A stretch of 41,719 bases of DNA from an uncultured Bacteroidales bacterium. Its GTDB lineage: Bacteria > Bacteroidota > Bacteroidia > Bacteroidales > Paludibacteraceae. Below the pieces are notes generated by a model. That model was given only the letters and a program-made list of their open reading frames with translations, was not told the origin of the DNA and did not search any database. How positions within the stretch are numbered: the first letter of the stretch is position 1; each line of letters starts with the position of its first letter. The stretch lies in assembly GCA_903901975.1 (NCBI GenBank), contig CAIUTB010000135.1:1-41719 (forward strand). The letters are read 5' to 3'. The position numbers were made by a program, and so were the translations under genes. This document shows, one piece after another, positions 8,357 to 17,173 of the stretch.

Positions 8357-10039
8357 ATGAGTATGAAAAAGTTTATTATAGCATTGGCATTTTTTCTGTC
8401 TATTCTGACCATGCCATCTTGTGTCGATATATTCAATGAAAATTTATTGGAACAGACACCGGAGCAGGATTTGACCTTTGACAAGATATTTACCGATTAC
8501 GAACAATTTAAAAAATATGCGGATTATTCCTATTCCTATATGCCTTGTCATCTGGGCAGAATGTGGAACTCCCTGAATTGTGCCATATCAGATGAAGCTG
8601 AAGGATTAGGCGTAAACCAGTGTTCAACGGTTTTTAATAACGGCTCGTGGAATGGTGCCACGGTTGCTATGGATGGAACTCCGTCATCAAATGCAGCTCT
8701 AGAACTTGGAGAATTGTGGAAAAAACTTTATGCCGGGATAAGGCAGGTCAATGTGTCTTTGGATAATATGGATAAAGTAACCAATTTCCCTTCGACAGAA
8801 ATAAAAAACAGGTATCGTGGAGAAATGCTGTTTCTTAGAGGATATTTTTATTTTGAACTGATTAAACGCTGGGGTGGTGTCCCAATCTTTGACAAATCTG
8901 TTGATTTAAAAACTGATAATCTGGATTTGCCCAGAAGTAGTTATGATGAATGTGTTGTATTTATTGTTAAAGATTGTGATGAAGCTGCCGGTTTATTAGC
9001 TCCCATTCAAAGTATTGATAATGGTCGTGCAACACAGGGATCTGCTCTGGCTTTAAAATCAAGAACCCTTTTATATGCAGCCCGTCCCTTAAATAATCCC
9101 TTAAATAATCCTGAAAAATGGCAGGCTGCCTCAGATGCAGCAAAAGCTGTTATGGATTTAAATCAATACACTTTATACAGCGATTATGTGAATATGTTTT
9201 TTCAGCCAATTTGTTCTGAAATTATAATGAATCGGCCACGTCCGGCCCTTAATTTTGAACAAGGAGCTACAGATAATTCTAATTTTTTAGTGCGATTTAT
9301 TGTTCCGCAAGGTTACAATGGCTGGATGGGAACAGCAGTTACTCAAAATTTTGTAGATATGTATGAAGACAGCAAGGGTTATCCTATAACTGATGCAAAA
9401 ACAAATTACGATCCAAATAATCCCTACCTAAACCGTGATCCACGTTTCAATATGACTATTTTATATAATAATCGTAGCTGGTACGACCGGAATATGGAAT
9501 TTTACGTTAATGGGCGTGATTGGGGTGAAACCTATAATAATCCTTTCAGTTATGGCATTGCAAAATTCTGGAAAGAGTCACATCAACGCTATCATAATAC
9601 TACTGAATATCTGAATTATATTGTTTTTCGGTATGCCGAAATATTATTGAATTATGCTGAAGCTCAAAATGAGCTAAATGGTCCAAATGATGCTGTTCGG
9701 GAAGCCACATCCGAAGTTCGGGCACGGGTTGGTCAGGTTCCTATTCCGGTGGATATTTCAACTACAAAAGAAACTATGCGTGAACGAATAAAAAATGAAC
9801 GTGCTATTGAATTTTGCTTTGAAGAACAACGATGGTATGATGTCCTGAGCTGGGATGAAGGTGTGAAATACTTTAACCGAACAATTACAGCTATGCGGAT
9901 TAATAAAGTTGGAACCGCTTTTACCTATAAGATATACGATTATGAAAACAGGGTTTTTAAATCGTATATGCACCGTTATCCGTTACCCAATGTTGAAATC
10001 TATAAAAGCAAGTATCTTATTCAAAATGAGGGGTGGTAA
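8357..10039 (+). CDS. SusD/RagB-family glycan-binding outer membrane lipoprotein (pair 1)
   Basis: 560 residues with a lipoprotein signal peptide (KKFIIALAFFLSILTMPSC; lipidated Cys at residue 22). The start at 8357 is immediately after the SusC stop; a second ATG two codons on (8363) is an alternative. SusD-like features include the TPR-type helical region with RGEMLFLRGYFYFELIKRWG, GGVPIF, and the C-terminal block IKNERAIEFCFEEQRWYDVL, ending PLPNVEIYKSKYLIQNEGW. The protein should sit on the cell surface as a lid on the SusC barrel and bind the glycan. It overlaps no other gene and is followed 38 bases later by a second SusC gene without an intervening terminator. Confidence 0.97.
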   Translation: MSMKKFIIALAFFLSILTMPSCVDIFNENLLEQTPEQDLTFDKIFTDYEQFKKYADYSYSYMPCHLGRMWNSLNCAISDEAEGLGVNQCSTVFNNGSWNGATVAMDGTPSSNAALELGELWKKLYAGIRQVNVSLDNMDKVTNFPSTEIKNRYRGEMLFLRGYFYFELIKRWGGVPIFDKSVDLKTDNLDLPRSSYDECVVFIVKDCDEAAGLLAPIQSIDNGRATQGSALALKSRTLLYAARPLNNPLNNPEKWQAASDAAKAVMDLNQYTLYSDYVNMFFQPICSEIIMNRPRPALNFEQGATDNSNFLVRFIVPQGYNGWMGTAVTQNFVDMYEDSKGYPITDAKTNYDPNNPYLNRDPRFNMTILYNNRSWYDRNMEFYVNGRDWGETYNNPFSYGIAKFWKESHQRYHNTTEYLNYIVFRYAEILLNYAEAQNELNGPNDAVREATSEVRARVGQVPIPVDISTTKETMRERIKNERAIEFCFEEQRWYDVLSWDEGVKYFNRTITAMRINKVGTAFTYKIYDYENRVFKSYMHRYPLPNVEIYKSKYLIQNEGW

Positions 10040-10077
10040 TTTATTCGTACTTACTTCAATACTAAAAAAATGCCAAT

Positions 10078-12864
10078 ATGATAAATACGTTTCAACATAA
10101 AATTTGCAGCTTGCTTACGCTGTTTTTATTTCCTTTAATTTCATTGAGTGCACTTGCGCAGAATGACTCTATTATTGCTAAAACAAAGCAAACAACAAAA
10201 GTTGCAATCGCCTATAGCATTGTTCCATTCGATAATATTTCGTCAGCCGTTTCAACGATTGACGCCTCAACCATTCAGAAAAACGCTGTAACAACCATCG
10301 AAGAGTCATTAAACGGAACCCTTCCCGGTTTATATTCCATAAAAAATGGCGGTGATGATTTTGGTGCCCGAAATTATGACTTCTATGTTCGGGGCAAAGC
10401 AACCACCGGTTCTGCTACTCCATTAATATTGATTGACGATGTGGAGGGAAATATCAATTTAATCGACTACAACGAGGTTGAAAGTGTTACAGTTCTTAAA
10501 GATGCAGCGGCCTTGGCCATCTATGGTATGCGTGGCGCAAATGCTGTAATTTTAATTAAAACGAAACGAGGGTTTGAGTCCAAAAATGTGATTGGTTTGG
10601 ATTTTCGTGTAGGACTACAAACTCCTGAAAAAATAAGATCAACCCTAAATGCTTACGATTATACAACTTTATATAACGAGGCATTGACAAATGATGGTAG
10701 TATAGGTATTTACAATCCTGCTGTTTATAAAAATAACTCAAATCTATATCAGTATCCGGATGTAAACTATGCCAATTTATTTTTAAAAAATCAATCATTG
10801 ACACAACAGTATAATTTTACTGCACGGGGAGGGAGTAAAACAGCTCAATATTTTTTCCTGGTTGGTTATACAAAGTTGGATGGTTTGTTTAACCTTCCTA
10901 ACAATTCTCCCGGGATAAATCAAAAGGCTTATGAGCGTTATAATTTCCGTTCGAATATTGATGTGGATTTAGGCTCCGGATTTAAAATGAGTGTTGATGT
11001 TTTGGCTGCATTTGACTATACCCGATCACCGTGGATAGGTGCTAGTTATGATGCTAATGCTTCTTCCAATTACTTATTTAACAGTTTGATTAGCACTCCG
11101 GCTAATGCTTTTCCCATCACAAATCCGGATGGTTCGTTAGCTGGTACTTCCACCTACAGGGATAATCCACAAGGCATTCTATTAAGAGGATTACGAACAG
11201 ATGAACACAAACAATTAACTTCAAAGGTTAATCTGTCAAAAGATTTAAGCTTTATTACCAAGGGTTTAAAAGCAAATCTCATGTATCATTTTGAGAATTA
11301 TAATGCTTCTTACAAAGCAAAATATAAATCCTTTGCTGTTTATCAACTTGACTCGGCATCCAATACCTATAGCAAATATGGAACGGATGACACAAAATCA
11401 ACCACGGCTGGTGGACAAGTTTCATATTATAGAGATAATAATTTTCTTGCAAGCTTGAACTATGAAAGACGTTTTGATAATCACGATGTAAATGCGGTTG
11501 TTTTATATAATCAAATCAGGTCAAATGCCGGTGGGGATGTTCCTGACCATGTCTATCAGGGAGTTTCCGGTCGGTTGATTTATGGTTATCAGAAACGATA
11601 TCTAGCAGAATTAGTTGCTTCATATCAGGGGTCGAATAATTATCAATCCGGTAAACGATATGGATTTTTTCCAGCAGTTGCTGTTTCATGGGTTGCATCA
11701 GAGGAAAAATTTATTCAACGATTGAAATTTGTCGATTATTTTAAAATCCGTGCTTCTTATGGATTGAACGGTAATGACCAAACAGGAGGAAATCGTTTTG
11801 CTTATCGACAAGCCTGGTATGCCGGTTCGGGTTATGGTTTCGGAAATCCTAATGCAACAAGCGATGGATCATACGAGGGAACACTTGCCAACACAAATGC
11901 TACCTGGGAGAAATCGTATAAGGCCGATTTGGGAATTGATTTCAAAACGATGAAAGGTGATTTATCCCTGACAGCCGATGTCTTTTATGAAAGAAGAGAA
12001 GATATAATGGTTGATCAGGCCAATGTTGTTCCTTCACTAATCGGAATTTCGCTACCATTAATAAATGGTGGTACAATTGAGAATAAAGGTATTGAAGCAT
12101 CTTTAAATTATTCAAAGAAGATTGGCGAAATTGGTATTAATCTGGGTGGAAATTTCCTTTTTGCACAAAATAAAATTATTGATTTAAAAGAACTTCCCTA
12201 TCAGTATAGTTGGTTGTATCAGAAAGGAAATTCAATAGATACACGTTATGGGTTTGTAGCAACCGGAATTTATAATACAGCGGCTGATTTAATCAATGCA
12301 CCTGCTTCGGCCTACAAATCTGTAGTTGGTTTAGGAGATATCCGGTACGTAAATCAGAATCCAACAGATGATCAGGTAATAAATGAGCTTGATAAAGTTG
12401 CGATTGGAAATGCTTTTCCGCAAATTACTTACGGTGTTAATCTCGGAGTGACTTATAAGAGTTTTGATTTGAGTTGTCATGCTGAAGGTACTGCCATGTC
12501 AACAATTAATGTTCGTCCCGGCAACTTCACTGTATATGCACTAAACAATCGTTGGACAAGCGAAACGAGTAACGATAATTATCCTAAATTAAGTATAAGT
12601 GATACTCACAACACACAAACTTCTACGTTTTGGCAGGAATCCGGCGATTTTTTCAGAATCAGCTCTGTTGAACTTGGTTATGTTTTCCCAACTTCCTGGG
12701 CAAAAAAACTGGCATTATCAAGTATCCGATTATATATAAATGCTAATAATTTGGCAACATTCTTTTCGGAACGGGAAGGACGTGATCCAGAGGCTTTACC
12801 CGCTGGCTTCAGTGAATATCCGCTTTTAAAAACATACATGATAGGTTTATCCGTAAAATTATAA
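10078..12864 (+). CDS. SusC-family TonB-dependent transporter lacking the N-terminal regulatory domain (pair 2)
   Basis: 928 residues with a signal peptide (ending LSALAQ near residue 28). Unlike pair 1, no carboxypeptidase-D-like domain follows. About 25 residues after the signal peptide the sequence VAIAYSIVPFDNISSAVSTI lines up with the VVVGYG...GSISTV segment of typical SusC proteins, then the plug follows (YVRGKATTGSATPLILIDDV, VTVLKDAAALAIYGMRGANA). The remainder is a beta-barrel similar in order to pair 1 (RYNFRSNIDVDLGSG, GFFPAVAVSWVASEEKF, SSIRLYINANNLATF) ending LSVKL. The pair-1 glycines of the VVVGYG motif are replaced, so the TonB-contact region is diverged. It probably imports a related oligosaccharide, using the SusD at 12887. 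It belongs to the same operon as pair 1, with 38 bases upstream and 22 downstream. Confidence 0.95.
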   Translation: MINTFQHKICSLLTLFLFPLISLSALAQNDSIIAKTKQTTKVAIAYSIVPFDNISSAVSTIDASTIQKNAVTTIEESLNGTLPGLYSIKNGGDDFGARNYDFYVRGKATTGSATPLILIDDVEGNINLIDYNEVESVTVLKDAAALAIYGMRGANAVILIKTKRGFESKNVIGLDFRVGLQTPEKIRSTLNAYDYTTLYNEALTNDGSIGIYNPAVYKNNSNLYQYPDVNYANLFLKNQSLTQQYNFTARGGSKTAQYFFLVGYTKLDGLFNLPNNSPGINQKAYERYNFRSNIDVDLGSGFKMSVDVLAAFDYTRSPWIGASYDANASSNYLFNSLISTPANAFPITNPDGSLAGTSTYRDNPQGILLRGLRTDEHKQLTSKVNLSKDLSFITKGLKANLMYHFENYNASYKAKYKSFAVYQLDSASNTYSKYGTDDTKSTTAGGQVSYYRDNNFLASLNYERRFDNHDVNAVVLYNQIRSNAGGDVPDHVYQGVSGRLIYGYQKRYLAELVASYQGSNNYQSGKRYGFFPAVAVSWVASEEKFIQRLKFVDYFKIRASYGLNGNDQTGGNRFAYRQAWYAGSGYGFGNPNATSDGSYEGTLANTNATWEKSYKADLGIDFKTMKGDLSLTADVFYERREDIMVDQANVVPSLIGISLPLINGGTIENKGIEASLNYSKKIGEIGINLGGNFLFAQNKIIDLKELPYQYSWLYQKGNSIDTRYGFVATGIYNTAADLINAPASAYKSVVGLGDIRYVNQNPTDDQVINELDKVAIGNAFPQITYGVNLGVTYKSFDLSCHAEGTAMSTINVRPGNFTVYALNNRWTSETSNDNYPKLSISDTHNTQTSTFWQESGDFFRISSVELGYVFPTSWAKKLALSSIRLYINANNLATFFSEREGRDPEALPAGFSEYPLLKTYMIGLSVKL

Positions 12865-12886
12865 TCTATTTAAAGACTTTGAAAAA

Positions 12887-14629
12887 ATGAAAACTTTACA
12901 ATATATTTTTAGTTTATTTTTGATTGCTCTGAGTCTGGCTTCGTGTGAAAGCACACTCGATCCAGCAAAAGATGGTACCTTGACTGAGAATGACATTTGG
13001 ACAAACACCAGACGCTCATTTGGAATATTGAATAATAGCTATACCAATTTAATAGGTAATTATAACCGTATTTCAAATGCTATGCTAGCTGCAGGTTGTG
13101 ACGAAGCTGTTCATGCTGACCCGGTAAATGCTATAAAAGGATTTAATGATGGTTCATGGAGTAAGTATAATCTGGTTGAAAATGTGTGGGATAATTGCTT
13201 TGATGGTATCCGCAAAGCTAATCTGTTTTTGGAAAATGCAGATAGTATTAAATTGCCAAAACGGGCAACAACCCTTGGAACAGACTCTACCATCTCGGCA
13301 ACAATTAATAGAATGAAAGGGGAAGCCCGTTTCATGCGTGCTTATTTTTACTTTGAACTGGTACGTCGATATGGCGGTGTTCCGGTTCTGACTAAAACTC
13401 TTACAGTGGATGAAGCTGCTTTGGTTGAACGACAGTCGACTGACAGTTGCTTTCATTTTATATTTATCGATTGTGATTCAGCTATTGTCCGTCTTCCTGC
13501 AACTTACGCTGGAACAAAACCAGGTTTTGATGATGTAAAAGATTTGGGTCATGCCACATCATGGGCAGCAAAAGCTATGAAAGCACGTGCACAGCTTTAT
13601 TATGCCAGTCCACTGTTTAATCCAAACAACCTGAAAACCCGTTGGCAAAATGCATATTTAACTGCTCAGGATATTATCAAGAAAGGACCATTCGGGCTGA
13701 ATAGCATAAATTCAGGGGGAAATATGACAAATCTTTTTGTCCCAAACTCAGCATTGGCATTATATAACAAAGAAATTATTTTTACCACTAGTTATACAGC
13801 CAATACCACTACTGAATCGCTCAACACTCCAATATCTTACGGCGGCTCTGGTTTAACTTGTCCAACTCAAAATTTGGTTGATGCTTTTGGTATGAAAAAC
13901 GGTAAAGCAATTACAACTACTGGTTCCGGCTATAATGCTTCTTCACCATTCACAAACCGTGACCCGAGATTGGATATGACTGTACTGAAAAATGGGGATG
14001 TACTGAACATCAACGATAAATCGGCTGTCATTGAAACATTCACCGGAGGAAAAGATGCAGCTGAAACATATCCGACAGCCACAAAGACCGGATATTATCT
14101 GGCAAAATTTGTGGTTCAGGGATCAGTTTCGACCACACCTATAGCAGTTTGGGACGGACGTACGGTAAATACGACTAAAACAAAAATAATTTTCCGTTTG
14201 CCCGAGATCATGTACATTTTTTGTGAAGCATACAACGAGTTTAATTCCACACCAAGTACCGATGTATATGTGTACCTGGAGAATATTATGAAACGCTCGG
14301 GTGTTTCGCTTACCGGTGGAGCATTGCCCAATATGACTCAGACTACCATGCGTAATTTTATCCGAAATGAACGACGAGTTGAATTGGCTTTCGAAGAACA
14401 TCGTTTCTTTGATATCCGCCGCTGGCGATTAATGGATGATCCTGTTGAAAAGGCTAATTATCTAAATATAAGAGGATTGAGAATAATAAAAGATGCCACT
14501 ACCGGAAGTTTGACATATCAAACAGTCACAGTTCAACAGCGGGTTTGGGACGATAAAATGTATTTCTTCCCGATACCCCAATCGGAAATTCTGAAATCAA
14601 AGAAACTTACTCAAAACACGGGTTGGTAA
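12887..14629 (+). CDS. SusD/RagB-family glycan-binding lipoprotein (pair 2)
   Basis: 580 residues with a good lipobox (LSLASC, Cys20). The family signatures are present: MKGEARFMRAYFYFELVRRY, GGVPVLTK, and near the end FIRNERRVELAFEEHRFFDI followed by RRWRLMDDP and PIPQSEILKSKKL, ending TGW. It is expected at the cell surface, closing over the second SusC barrel. The extra residues relative to pair 1 lie in the middle third, where glycan-contacting loops usually vary, so the two pairs may prefer different oligosaccharides. It is the last gene of the lyase/SusCD run; no clear terminator follows, but a promoter-like box precedes the next gene 121 bases away. Confidence 0.96.
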   Translation: MKTLQYIFSLFLIALSLASCESTLDPAKDGTLTENDIWTNTRRSFGILNNSYTNLIGNYNRISNAMLAAGCDEAVHADPVNAIKGFNDGSWSKYNLVENVWDNCFDGIRKANLFLENADSIKLPKRATTLGTDSTISATINRMKGEARFMRAYFYFELVRRYGGVPVLTKTLTVDEAALVERQSTDSCFHFIFIDCDSAIVRLPATYAGTKPGFDDVKDLGHATSWAAKAMKARAQLYYASPLFNPNNLKTRWQNAYLTAQDIIKKGPFGLNSINSGGNMTNLFVPNSALALYNKEIIFTTSYTANTTTESLNTPISYGGSGLTCPTQNLVDAFGMKNGKAITTTGSGYNASSPFTNRDPRLDMTVLKNGDVLNINDKSAVIETFTGGKDAAETYPTATKTGYYLAKFVVQGSVSTTPIAVWDGRTVNTTKTKIIFRLPEIMYIFCEAYNEFNSTPSTDVYVYLENIMKRSGVSLTGGALPNMTQTTMRNFIRNERRVELAFEEHRFFDIRRWRLMDDPVEKANYLNIRGLRIIKDATTGSLTYQTVTVQQRVWDDKMYFFPIPQSEILKSKKLTQNTGW

Positions 14630-14693
14630 TCTTTCGCACAAAACAATACACAAAACTGGAAAAAAAGCTACCCTTTGCTATTTTCTTTTGCTG

Positions 14694-14701
14694 TAATTTT
14701 G
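14694..14701 (+). promoter_or_regulatory. Candidate -7 promoter element for beta-helix gene 14751
   Basis: TAATTTTG matches TAnnTTTG about 50 bases before the start codon. A TTTG at 14674-14677 could be the -33 half, but its spacing (16 bases) is shorter than the usual 19-21. Confidence 0.4.
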
Positions 14702-14750
14702 CTGAGTAATTTAAAATAAAACATAAAGTAAACCCATAAATTATTGTATT

Positions 14751-16640
14751 ATGAATAGATTTAAACTCTTTATTTTTGCATTAACAGTTGTTTTATCGGC
14801 TAATGCAACTGTATATTATGTTAGTCCGGATGGTGATGGCACTAACGGTCTTTCCTGGTCAACAGCATTCAAAACATTGCTGGATGCACAAAAAAGCGTG
14901 GCATCACCTTGTGACGTTTGGGTAAAACAAGCTATTTACAATGTGACAGATACTACATTGACAATGTATAGCGGTGTAAATGTCTATGGAGGATTTTTAG
15001 GAAATGAAACCAGTTTAAGTGCTCGTAGTAAAAATGCAGCTCTCACGGTGTTGAATGGAAACAAAAAGCGCAGAGTATTGAGTGCATCTACTGCTTTGAC
15101 CATAGAAACGATTTGGGATGGATTCACGATTCAAAATGGAAGTTATGCAAACGCCGGGGGAGTTTCATTACTGAAAAATTCGACTTTGCAGAATTGTATT
15201 GTTCAGAATTGTAAAAATACAACCAACAGTGGCGGTGGAGTATATATGGCAACGGCAACTATGGATTCAGTAAAGTTAATAAATTGTGTGATTAAAAACA
15301 ATATTGTTTATTACAATGGAACCTCAACTTCTCCTGCTGGTGGTGGAGGCGTATATGTGCTTCCGGGTTCATTTACAGCTGTAATAAGGGGTTGTACGAT
15401 TACCGGTAATGTGGTCGATGGCGAAAGTTTCTCCGGAGCAAAAATGTATGGTGGTGGTGTTTTCCTTTGCGATGGTTCTATTTACAATTGTGTTATCAGC
15501 AAAAATAAAGCAACCAGTCTTGATCCGGGAACAGGTGCATTGACCGTTACCGGGAATGTACATGCCGGTGGTATTATGATTATGCCAGGAGCTACAACTG
15601 CTGAAATAGTTGTAAATGGCTGTAAAATTACCAACAACATGACTGATGTTGGTCAGGGTGGTGGTATGAGAATTGATCCATACTGGACAGGAACTGCTGT
15701 TTCAGGGAAAGTGAGAATATTAAACTCAGTTGTGACTAATAACTTTAGTCGCATGGCTGGTGGTGGGATTATGTGTGACTCGCAGAATGCTTCATCAACT
15801 ATTGATTATTATTTTGAGAATTGTATTTTTGGAAATAACGAAACACAATTAAGTCAGGGTGGAGGAGTATTTATCAATAATAAAACACCTACAACCGTGC
15901 GTTTTGCTAATTGTAATATTGTAAATAACCGCATGGACACTTACAACTACGGTGGTGCTGGAATCTACTTTAACAATATTGCCTGTGACATTACAAACTG
16001 TCTTTTCTGGGGAAATTTGAATGCAGGTACAGCTCCATTGAAACATCACCTTAGAACTGCCGGTGTATCAGGTAACAGTTTCATTTATTGTGCTTTTGAT
16101 TCAAGATACAGAGAATTAGAAGTCTCTCCAACAGCTTATCCTGCAATATTGGATGGGAAAGTAAGTCTGGCATTGGCAAATACAGGAACAGACTCAGTTT
16201 ATGTGAAATTTGTAAACCCAACGACATTCACAGGCACTGCTAAGACATTAACAGATTCATTAGCAATTACGAATGCAAACTGGGCTATTTCTGGAACATC
16301 AGCATGTGTTGATGCCGGTGCAACAATTCGTACGTTGACAAATGATATTATTGGCATAGCTCGTCCGCTTGGAAATGGCTATGATATAGGCGCTTATGAA
16401 TTTGATGTAACTGCCGGTGTGAAAAATGTAGTAGAAAGCAAATCGGTAGCTTATGGAGTTTCAGGTGGATTAATATTAAAAAATATTGATAATGAAACCG
16501 AAGCTACGATATATAACCTTATAGGGTCAATGCTTAGAAAAGTGAAACTAACCAACGGTGACAACAGAATTGAGCTTCCTGCTAATCAACTATATCTTAT
16601 AAAATCAGGAAAATTGTCTGTAAAAGTATTGGTTATATAG
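14751..16640 (+). CDS. Secreted right-handed beta-helix protein (PbH1 repeats) with degenerate T9SS-like tail
   Basis: 629 residues. The signal peptide (FKLFIFALTVVLSANA) is followed at once by ATVYYVSPDGDGTNGLSWSTAF, the standard opening of secreted Bacteroidota beta-helix proteins. Repeats of about 20-40 residues rich in N, G, C and V follow to residue ~540 (NCVIKNN, GGGVYVLPGS, RGCTITGNVVDG, GGGMRIDPYW, NCNIVNNRMDT), ending with the marker GIARPLGNGYDIGAYEFD. The last ~70 residues (ATIYNLIGSMLRKVKL, LPANQLYLIKSG) resemble a T9SS type A sorting domain lacking some usual glycines. It is a paralogue of the products of 20034-22187 and 37431-41501. Beta-helix folds occur in pectate lyases and many glycan-active proteins, but no catalytic triad is obvious, so the function is open. 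Confidence 0.88.
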   Translation: MNRFKLFIFALTVVLSANATVYYVSPDGDGTNGLSWSTAFKTLLDAQKSVASPCDVWVKQAIYNVTDTTLTMYSGVNVYGGFLGNETSLSARSKNAALTVLNGNKKRRVLSASTALTIETIWDGFTIQNGSYANAGGVSLLKNSTLQNCIVQNCKNTTNSGGGVYMATATMDSVKLINCVIKNNIVYYNGTSTSPAGGGGVYVLPGSFTAVIRGCTITGNVVDGESFSGAKMYGGGVFLCDGSIYNCVISKNKATSLDPGTGALTVTGNVHAGGIMIMPGATTAEIVVNGCKITNNMTDVGQGGGMRIDPYWTGTAVSGKVRILNSVVTNNFSRMAGGGIMCDSQNASSTIDYYFENCIFGNNETQLSQGGGVFINNKTPTTVRFANCNIVNNRMDTYNYGGAGIYFNNIACDITNCLFWGNLNAGTAPLKHHLRTAGVSGNSFIYCAFDSRYRELEVSPTAYPAILDGKVSLALANTGTDSVYVKFVNPTTFTGTAKTLTDSLAITNANWAISGTSACVDAGATIRTLTNDIIGIARPLGNGYDIGAYEFDVTAGVKNVVESKSVAYGVSGGLILKNIDNETEATIYNLIGSMLRKVKLTNGDNRIELPANQLYLIKSGKLSVKVLVI

Positions 16641-16656
16641 AATTAGTATTTGATGT

Positions 16657-16703
16657 AAAACTGTGCAGTGCTGACTTTCGGACAGCCACTGCGCAGTTTT
16701 TTT
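16657..16703. terminator. Terminator after beta-helix gene 14751 (probably bidirectional)
   Basis: AAAACTGTGCAGTG-CTG (from 16657) pairs with CAGCCACTGCGCAGTTTT (to 16700), with one bulged base and one G-U pair, followed by a T-run. It separates convergent genes and has an A-run on its left side, so it can act on both strands. Confidence 0.85.
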
Positions 16704-16738
16704 ATGTTAGTTTTCTGAATAAAAAGAGAAAATGAAGA

Positions 16739-17143
16739 TTACAGAACTCTTGTACAACCGGTAAACCCTGATTGGATTAATTTGTTCAGTTCTGTTACTT
16801 CTTGCTGATATTGTGCTCTTTCTCCACAATATATTAGCTCTTTCAGGGGATATTTATCAACAATTCGAGAGAGTAAAATACTCATTGGAGGCACCTCCTT
16901 CAATTTACTGTATTCCTGATAAGTAAAACTTAGAAAAGCCACATTTTCATTAATTCCTCTGTTATCCAGCAAGTAACAATATGAAAGTTGTATTGGTATG
17001 GAAAAAATCCCCTGATAATAAATATCAGATGGGTCGGGGTATGAAATGATTTTAGTTCGTTCCTCGTTCATAATTACCGGAACGAGCTTATTGTAATTAT
17101 TCGTCTTATAAATAATACCGTTTACACAAACAATATAGCCCAA
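16739..17143 (-). pseudogene. Probable degenerate BspA-like (LRR_5 type) fragment downstream of C10 protease
   Basis: The open frame encodes 134 residues but has no ATG at its start: TTG at 17143 is the only start-like codon there, and the first ATG lies 23 codons in (17074). The frame is the same as that of the protease upstream and is separated from it by the protease stop codon plus ten sense codons. The sequence VCVNGIIYKTNNYNKLVPVI, then YYQGIFSIPIQLSY, SKLKEVPPM and PLKELIYCGERAQY, weakly follows the plan of BspA/LRR_5 proteins (a 'DGIYY' opening, an 'Y.G...IP..V.Y' stretch, then 'L+EV' and 'LK..IY' repeats). This similarity is by eye only. It has no signal peptide of its own. A decayed gene or an exported-domain fragment seems more likely than an intact protein. 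Confidence 0.4.
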
Positions 17144-17173
17144 TTTCGACTTAGTCTTATCGTTCTCACAAAC

